64,000 bases of DNA, from assembly GCF_900129725.1 (NCBI RefSeq), contig NZ_FQWQ01000004.1, forward strand, positions 496,001 to 560,000, written 5' to 3'. The position numbers were made by a program, and so were the translations under genes. Shown here in pieces: positions 58,466-64,000 of the stretch (positions within the stretch are counted from its first letter, which is position 1; each line of letters opens with the position of its first letter). The notes below the pieces were generated by a model, which saw nothing but the letters and a program-made list of their open reading frames with translations, was not told where the DNA came from and made no database searches. This DNA comes from Chryseolinea serpens. GTDB taxonomy: Bacteria; Bacteroidota; Bacteroidia; Cytophagales; Cyclobacteriaceae.

Positions 58466-60029
58466 AGGAGTACTCTACCTTGGTGTGAAAAGAAAGGTCC
58501 GAATCGTTTTGATCATCCTGGCTTCCTTTTTTGTAGGTCGTAATTTTTGTGATCGGGTATCCATCGGGATCGTACGTATAGGCGTGTGCCACCGGAATGA
58601 TAGAAGGGAATCCACAAGCGATGTAGTGGACATCTTCGGCTACTTTATTGTTAGCCGGCCAATTTTCAAAGTCGAAGTCCATGTAGCCGAGGTGCAGAAA
58701 GGGGTTGATATTTTTATCGTAGGCATAACTGCCGGTGTTGCAAACCTGGCCTTGGGTGGTCTGATCGCTGGCGATATTTTTATAACGAACATCAAACGCA
58801 TACACGAATGCCCTGCCATTGGAATAGCTGTAGCTCACATTGACGCGATTGTTTCCGGCCTCTGGCCGAGCGGTTTGTGTGCCCACGAGTTCATTGGCAT
58901 AGTGCAAGGTCGCGACTATCTTATTTTCTATGCCATAGCTGTATCGATATTCCGCATAGGGTTCTCCATTCATGACCGTCGATATTTCGGAGACCACATC
59001 ACCTTCGTACACGAACGTGTCGGTTGTGGTTTCTTCGAACTGTGCGGTTTCGGGGTTGTAGGTTTTATGATGGATGTGATCGATGTGACCCGCGGCCGTG
59101 TAGGTGTACTCCACTTTGATGTTGGGTTGGTATCTTGTGCCGCCACCGGCAACACTGACTTCGTTGGAGAGGATATAGCTCGATAGTTTTTTGGCGTCTT
59201 TCGATCCTACCAAAACATAGGTCACGGGAAGCGGGCCGTCAGACCTTCCTTCCCAAAATGCTTTGCCGGGGATGTCCGATTGAATGTCGTTCGTTCCCCA
59301 CTTGTCCACCAGGGCGATGCTGTAATGATGAAACCCGTTTTTAACTTCCAGCAGGTTGTCGACGGGGCCGACGAAGTTGAAGTCCTTCTCCCATTGCAGT
59401 ACATTGTTGGCGTCAAAACCACTGACCCTGAGGTGCGCATCCACATTTTCGTAGAGCACGCCGCCGATCTTAACTTTAACATTTGATTTGATGAGCATCA
59501 CCTCGTTCGGGTTCGTGGTGTCAATTCCGAAGCTGGTGTAGCCGAATGCTCCGGGAGTATCGTCCGGTGTCACCGCCAGCACCGGTGGAACAACCTTGCC
59601 GCCGCCATTTTGAGAAACGACGAAACCCAGAGGAAGGGGATTAGCGATGTTGGGCGCCAATGCCGATCCTTCCTTGGGCGTCGCGTAGAGGGTTTTATGG
59701 GCTCCATCTAAAATGGCAAATTCAAGAAGCTCGTAGTTTCCCGGTTGCAGGTCCAGACCTTCGCTGCTATAGCCCTGGTCGCGTGGGGACAGGGCGAGCG
59801 TTATGTTTTCCTGTAGGTTGCCTTGGCCGTCTTTCAGGTTCAGCAGCACAAAGGCGGGCGTGGAGGTTCCGTCGGTCGTGCCAGCATCTCGTTGAACCTG
59901 GGAAAATGAAAAAGTTTCCTTGGCGTTCGCGGGCTCCAACCGATCCTCCGTCGTGCAGGAGGTGAGCATCGTCAGGAGCGCATACAAGATGGCAAACAGG
60001 AAAAAAAATGGGGTCAGTAATTTTTTCAT
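58458..60029 (-). CDS. Large lipoprotein of unknown function
   Basis: This 523-aa protein has a signal peptide ending in a lipobox (LTMLTSC), so it is exported and lipidated. The N-terminal 230 residues are beta-rich; the C-terminal half is a series of RHS/YD-like strand pairs (KVEYTYTAAGHIDHIHHKTY, AEYRYSYGIENKIVATLHY, YTYDPDGYPITKITTY). It is encoded upstream of, and overlapping, the DUF1624 gene. A half-site of the direct-repeat operator lies upstream of its start. Perhaps a surface binding protein; no family named. Confidence 0.7.
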   Translation of the reverse strand: MKKLLTPFFFLFAILYALLTMLTSCTTEDRLEPANAKETFSFSQVQRDAGTTDGTSTPAFVLLNLKDGQGNLQENITLALSPRDQGYSSEGLDLQPGNYELLEFAILDGAHKTLYATPKEGSALAPNIANPLPLGFVVSQNGGGKVVPPVLAVTPDDTPGAFGYTSFGIDTTNPNEVMLIKSNVKVKIGGVLYENVDAHLRVSGFDANNVLQWEKDFNFVGPVDNLLEVKNGFHHYSIALVDKWGTNDIQSDIPGKAFWEGRSDGPLPVTYVLVGSKDAKKLSSYILSNEVSVAGGGTRYQPNIKVEYTYTAAGHIDHIHHKTYNPETAQFEETTTDTFVYEGDVVSEISTVMNGEPYAEYRYSYGIENKIVATLHYANELVGTQTARPEAGNNRVNVSYSYSNGRAFVYAFDVRYKNIASDQTTQGQVCNTGSYAYDKNINPFLHLGYMDFDFENWPANNKVAEDVHYIACGFPSIIPVAHAYTYDPDGYPITKITTYKKGSQDDQNDSDLSFHTKVEYSYE

Positions 60030-60116
60030 GGCTTCGGAGGATTTTCAAAATTATTTTCCCAGCCAGAGACGCAGAAAATGCAGGTTAGGGTTGGTGACTT
60101 TTGTGTCAAAAAGGGA

Positions 60117-60149
60117 TACTCTTGTTGCATCCTGCCCAAATCAGCTTGA
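60117..60149 (-). promoter_or_regulatory. Direct-repeat operator, copy B (weaker)
   Basis: On the minus strand GCAACAAGAGTA (60128-60117) is identical to the first half-site of copy C. At the 21-bp period upstream, TCAAGCTGATTT (60149-60138) matches the element at 8 of 12 positions. It lies 88 bases before the lipoprotein start, with TTTG-N19-TAACCTGC just downstream. Weaker than copies A and C. Confidence 0.45.
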
Positions 60150-60221
60150 AAAAGGGGTCAAATCATTTCTTCTGGGGTGAGTGGAGAAGGAAAAAAGAAA
60201 TAGATCAGGCAACCCGAAAGT

Positions 60222-63008
60222 TCAAGCCTTTTGGGGAGCGTTCTTTTTACTGTACTCGCTGGGTGCGACTCCAAATTTCTTGCGGAAGCGTTTGGCGAAG
60301 TACGACTGTTCGTTAAAGCCCACGGCATAACTGATTTGCGTGAGTGTGTCGGCCTTTGAAAGAATGAGCTGGGCTGCTTTCTGCAAACGGATCTCATTGA
60401 TAAATTCATTGGGCGACAATCCGGCGATCGCCTTCAGCTTTCGAAACAGTTGGGCCCGGCTCAAGTGCATGTTGTCGGCCATCTTCTCCACCCCAAACCC
60501 GGGATCGGCGATGTTGTCTTCCACAAGCTGTTTGGCTTTCAGAAGGAATTTGTCATCCAGCGAGGGCTCCTTTGGCGGGGGCGCTGCGACGGAATAGCCC
60601 GCTCTATATATAGTGGCCAGTTTCTTTCGCTGCTCGATGAGATTGACTGCCCTTACTTTGAGTTCTTCGGAGGAGAATGGTTTGGAAAGATAGTCGTCGG
60701 CACCCGTCTGCAGGCCTTCGATTTTTGATCCCCGGTCTGCCTTCGCGGTGAGCAATACCACGGGTATGTGAGAAGTACGCTCATCGGCCTTTAACTTTTC
60801 CGTCAGACCCATGCCGTCGAGGTTTGGCATCATCACATCGGAGATGACCAGGTCGGGGATGCGCTCGATGGCCAGTGCGTATCCTTCGGCTCCGTCTTTG
60901 GCCGTTAGCGTGATGAACTGACCTTTTAATGTCGACGCGATATAATTCCGGAGGTCGTCATTGTCTTCGACGATCAGGACGGTGTCTTCTTGTGCGGGCT
61001 CGCTGGCCCACGCGGCCTCGTCGTTGATATCTTCAGCGTTGGACTGAACGGGTTCTGCAGGTTTCGCGGCCAGTTGATTCATTTGGGGAACCTCTTCCTT
61101 GAGCACAGCAAATGCGGGAAGTCTCTCCTTTGTCTGGGGCAGCGTGATGCGAAGGGTAGTGCCCTGATGTAAAACGCTGGTGAGTTCGATGGTGCCCTGG
61201 TAGAGATTTACCAATTCCTTCACCAACGACAAACCCAGGCCCGTTCCAAACCGTGCATCGTCGGCTGCCTGACGGGATTGATAAAATGGCGAGAAGATAT
61301 GCTGTTGTTCGTCTTCCGGAATTCCTTTCCCGGTATCGCTGATCGCGATTTCCAGGTCGTTCGTTTGGGGAGACTGTGTAATGGCAAACGTGACTTGCCC
61401 ACCTTCGGGTGTGAATTTGAAGGCGTTGAACAAAACGTTGTTGATGATCTTTTCGAGCTTGTCGGCGTCAAACCAGGAGCCGGCCGTTTCCAGGGCGATG
61501 CTTTTTTCGAAGCGGATCTTTTTATTTTCCGCCAGCGAATCGAACGAGGCCGACACCACGGTTAAAAACTTTTTCAAATCGCCTTGTTGCACGACGAGCT
61601 CCATCTTTTTGGCTTCCAGCTTGGTGAGGTCCAGCACCTGGTTTACCAGGGAAAGCAAGCGGTTGGCATTGCGTGCCACCAACTGGAACGATTCTTTTTC
61701 TTCGGGCGCCAGGGAAGGAGAGGCCAGCTTGTCTTCGATGGGGGTGAGGATGAGCGTTAGTGGTGTGCGGAATTCGTGCGAGATGTTTGCAAATAAATTG
61801 GACTTTAGCTGGTCGGCTTCCTGCAACCGCAGGTTTAAAGATTTTTGGTTTTCCAGCAGACCGCTCACTTTCCGGTTGTGCGACCGCTGCAAAAAGTAGA
61901 TGGCCGCCGCGATCATGCTCATGGCCAGCAGCCCGAGGACGAGGTACAGTTGTTTTAGGTTTTGAATTTCTTTTTGTTGTTGCAGGGCGAGGATGGTCTG
62001 ATCCTTTTTTTCCGTTTGATAGCGCGCTTCCACTTCGGCAATTTGTTTTGCCTTCTTCTCCGTATAAATGCTATCCAAATAGTTGTGCTTTAATTCAAGA
62101 TACGCCAGCGCCTGTTTGTGCCGGCCTGTTGCCGACTCCAGGAGAGTTAGTTTGTCGTAGACTTCGGCCAGCACTTCTTTGTGGTGCAAGGTGGTGGCCA
62201 TCGCGAGGGCGGCCTGCAAATAGCGACCCGCTTCGTCGTATTTTTTTAAGTAGATATAGACTTCACCCAGATTGGTGTAGTTCACCATCGTCCTGTATTT
62301 GTTGCCGATTCTTTCCAGTATAGCCAGGGCCTTTTGATAATATTCCACGGCAGCAGTGTATTCCTTCTTTTTCATAAAGATCACGGCCAGGTTCCCATAC
62401 GTTTGACTCAGGCCGTCTTCATCCTTGAGTTCTTCCCGGATCTTGAGCGACTTCTGGAAGTAGTCCCGGGCCTCGTCAAATTTGGAAAGGTTATAATAGA
62501 GTGATCCCAGGCTGTTGAAGCTATAGGCTACATCCCGTTTGAGCCCTGCCTTTTGACGGATCTCGAGCGCCTTGGTGTAATAATATTTTGCTTTTTCAAA
62601 GTCCTGGCTTCGTTCATGAATAAGGCCCAACAAATTATAGGCTTGACTCAATCCCAGTACGTTGGTAGAAGTTTCGAACGTCTGCAGCATTTGAATGGCA
62701 TATTGGGTCGCGGGGTCGTAGTCGCCGATCACCCAATAATAGAGTGCCATGTATTTGAGCGCAGTGCCGGTGCCGAAGGTGTAGTGAAGCTTTCTGGAAA
62801 TGCGCAGGGCCTCGGTGGCGTGAAGTTTATTGCGCTCGTTGTCGGAGGTGTATTCATAATAGCAGATTCCCACGAGCAGTTGCACGCGTACCGTGTCTTC
62901 TTTCGGATGTTGATTGAGCTGATGGTAGAGGCTGTCCAATTTTTTGTTTTGGCCCCAGGCCGGTAAACTGGCCAGCAAAGACAAATACAACCACGCAAGT
63001 TTTTTCAT
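60222..63008 (-). CDS. Hybrid two-component sensor with AraC-type output
   Basis: This 928-aa protein has a signal peptide (1-20), a TPR sensor region (about 40-340) predicted to be periplasmic, a membrane helix (353-373), a histidine kinase with phospho-acceptor His411 in FANISHEFRTPLTLI, an ATPase domain with GTGLGLSLVKELV, a receiver (VLIVEDNDDLRNYI; phospho-Asp near 722 in VISDVMMPN) and an AraC-type helix-turn-helix (about 830-925, ending near KKFGVAPSEY). Such single-chain regulators control nutrient uptake loci in Bacteroidota. The TPR sensor replaces the usual beta-propeller. Nearby 21-bp-period direct repeats are likely targets. Confidence 0.93.
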   Translation of the reverse strand: MKKLAWLYLSLLASLPAWGQNKKLDSLYHQLNQHPKEDTVRVQLLVGICYYEYTSDNERNKLHATEALRISRKLHYTFGTGTALKYMALYYWVIGDYDPATQYAIQMLQTFETSTNVLGLSQAYNLLGLIHERSQDFEKAKYYYTKALEIRQKAGLKRDVAYSFNSLGSLYYNLSKFDEARDYFQKSLKIREELKDEDGLSQTYGNLAVIFMKKKEYTAAVEYYQKALAILERIGNKYRTMVNYTNLGEVYIYLKKYDEAGRYLQAALAMATTLHHKEVLAEVYDKLTLLESATGRHKQALAYLELKHNYLDSIYTEKKAKQIAEVEARYQTEKKDQTILALQQQKEIQNLKQLYLVLGLLAMSMIAAAIYFLQRSHNRKVSGLLENQKSLNLRLQEADQLKSNLFANISHEFRTPLTLILTPIEDKLASPSLAPEEKESFQLVARNANRLLSLVNQVLDLTKLEAKKMELVVQQGDLKKFLTVVSASFDSLAENKKIRFEKSIALETAGSWFDADKLEKIINNVLFNAFKFTPEGGQVTFAITQSPQTNDLEIAISDTGKGIPEDEQQHIFSPFYQSRQAADDARFGTGLGLSLVKELVNLYQGTIELTSVLHQGTTLRITLPQTKERLPAFAVLKEEVPQMNQLAAKPAEPVQSNAEDINDEAAWASEPAQEDTVLIVEDNDDLRNYIASTLKGQFITLTAKDGAEGYALAIERIPDLVISDVMMPNLDGMGLTEKLKADERTSHIPVVLLTAKADRGSKIEGLQTGADDYLSKPFSSEELKVRAVNLIEQRKKLATIYRAGYSVAAPPPKEPSLDDKFLLKAKQLVEDNIADPGFGVEKMADNMHLSRAQLFRKLKAIAGLSPNEFINEIRLQKAAQLILSKADTLTQISYAVGFNEQSYFAKRFRKKFGVAPSEYSKKNAPQKA

Positions 63009-63256
63009 AGAGGGTCTTTTAGAAAAAAATATGGGGTAACCAAAAACTTCATAAACGCAACTGTAACGTTTTGGGTTTCTGTCAGGGAAAAAATGTGGAC
63101 GCGAAACACATATATCTGCAACGTCGCGTAATAGGTTACGGAAAATGTTGTGGCATTGTATAATTCGGATATTGTCACTACTCTATTATAAGAGAGATGC
63201 TTCAGCACGTTTTCAAAAGTAAATAGGCATGATTCATTCGTGACAAAATTCAACCT

Positions 63257-63289
63257 GCAACAAGAGTATCGCCCTTCGCAACCAGATTA
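63257..63289 (+). promoter_or_regulatory. Direct-repeat operator, copy C (21-bp period)
   Basis: GCAACAAGAGTA (63257-63268) and GCAACCAGATTA (63278-63289) repeat at 21 bp, like copy A. A TTTG (63318-63321) follows after 28 bases, exactly as in copy A. It lies between the hybrid kinase gene and the DUF4242 lipoprotein gene, oriented toward the latter. Confidence 0.65.
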
Positions 63290-63385
63290 CGAGCCTGCGC
63301 GAGGCGAGGTGCTGACTTTTGTGACGCGAAGACAATGAAAGAATACTTCGCATGATCCTTTTCACAAAACAAAACATTTATCATT

Positions 63386-64000
63386 ATGAAAAACGCACTC
63401 TCCATTCTCGTTGCTTCAACGGTCTTTTATTTTTCATGCAGTTCTAAAATTGACAAATCCTCCACGACGGCCGTGCCTGTGAAAGATGTAAAATCTGTGA
63501 GTTCGAAGAAACTTTATTTGGACGTACATAACCTGGAACCAGGGAAGGTGACCTTCGAAGCGGTTGCCGGAGCACACCAGAAAGATCTCGCCACGCAAGG
63601 AAAGTATGACGTGAGCTTTATTAAATACTGGGTCGACGAAGCCGCGGGCAAAGTCTATTGCCTCGTCGAATCCCCCGATTCCGCATCCGTCTACAAGACG
63701 CACCAGGAAGCCCATGGGCTGGTGCCGCAGTTAGTGCGTCCCGTCAGCGATGGGCCGGAGTCCACCATCACGCTCAATCACACATTGTTTTTGGATATCC
63801 ATAAACTCGGCGCCGGCAACGTCACAGCTGAAGCCGTGGCCGCAGCCCACGCCAAAGATCTGGCAACGCAAGGCAAATACGATGTCAACTTCATAAACTA
63901 TTGGGTCGACGAACAGACGGGCACGGTGATGTGCTTGTCGGAAGCGAAAGACGAACAGTCCGTAATCAACACCCACAAAGAAGCACACGGACTCATCCCC
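63386..64000 (+). CDS. Lipoprotein with tandem DUF4242 repeats, 3' end outside window
   Basis: The ATG at 63386 starts a signal peptide with the lipobox YFSC (ILVASTVFYFSC), and the frame is open to the window end (205 codons seen). Two tandem repeats of about 83 residues follow: each has LYLDVHNLEPGKVTFEAVA or LFLDIHKLGAGNVTAEAVA, then AHxKDLATQGKYDV, YWVDE, CL and THQEAHGLVP or THKEAHGLIP. This is the DUF4242 pattern (a ferredoxin-like fold; a Streptomyces member binds nickel). More repeats may follow. It lies downstream of operator copy C and is probably controlled by the hybrid kinase. Confidence 0.8.
   Translation, partial: MKNALSILVASTVFYFSCSSKIDKSSTTAVPVKDVKSVSSKKLYLDVHNLEPGKVTFEAVAGAHQKDLATQGKYDVSFIKYWVDEAAGKVYCLVESPDSASVYKTHQEAHGLVPQLVRPVSDGPESTITLNHTLFLDIHKLGAGNVTAEAVAAAHAKDLATQGKYDVNFINYWVDEQTGTVMCLSEAKDEQSVINTHKEAHGLIP

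Overview
The window looks like chromosome from a Bacteroidota bacterium of the Cytophagales type. The evidence is a SusD-like lipoprotein, a Porin_10 outer-membrane protein, a TonB-dependent receptor, a hybrid two-component regulator with an AraC output, a menaquinone (men) cluster, LpxK, Bat-type VWA/TPR genes, several promoters of the TTTG / TAnnTTTG type, and few Shine-Dalgarno sequences. I cannot name the genus from sequence alone. The first gene (SusD-like) and the last gene (a DUF4242-repeat lipoprotein) run off the window edges.

Layout. 1-9.4 kb: SusD-like C-terminal part; a minus-strand DoxX-like / methyltransferase / racemase operon behind a perfect FNR-type box and next to a Crp/Fnr regulator; a secreted DUF5763-type protein; an alpha/beta hydrolase; the first of three related cassettes; a large ABC-type permease. 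9.5-18.7 kb: an accessory island with a frameshifted M50/TPR gene, a DUF4469 DNA-binding protein, cassettes 2 and 3, a zeta-toxin-like kinase, a frameshifted XRE regulator with an acyl-carrier-like partner, and an AT-rich AIPR abortive-infection gene beside a collagen-like gene. 19.2-25 kb: housekeeping genes purC, STAS, rnz, yhhQ and priA. 25-29.2 kb: small accessory and surface genes. 29.2-43.2 kb: thiolase, Bat-like genes, GNAT, menE-terB-menB-menD-menF-menI, a histidine phosphatase, a TPR protein, a DUF164 coiled-coil protein and a Nif3-like protein. 43.3-50.3 kb: lpxK, porin, miaE, a secreted conserved protein, a MacB/FtsX permease and tRNA-Ser(CGA). 51-64 kb: a GMC oxidoreductase pair, then a probable regulon of a TonB receptor, a lipoprotein/DUF1624 acyltransferase operon, a hybrid histidine kinase with an AraC-type output, and the DUF4242 lipoprotein.

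The most interesting structures are these. (1) Three paralogous 128-aa genes (6155, 12096, 15549) share leader DNA but have different or broken downstream partners; this is a candidate undescribed toxin/antitoxin-like or immunity-like cassette family. (2) A 12-bp element is repeated at a 21-bp period upstream of at least two operons near the AraC-type hybrid kinase, which is the geometry of AraC-family operators. (3) A perfect TTGAT-N4-ATCAA box lies at about -41 from a predicted start, next to a Crp/Fnr protein whose recognition helix matches FNR but which has no cysteines. (4) Four recognisable genes (DoxX-like, M50/TPR, XRE, DUF6934) are each broken by one apparent small indel, so either local gene decay or residual assembly errors should be considered.
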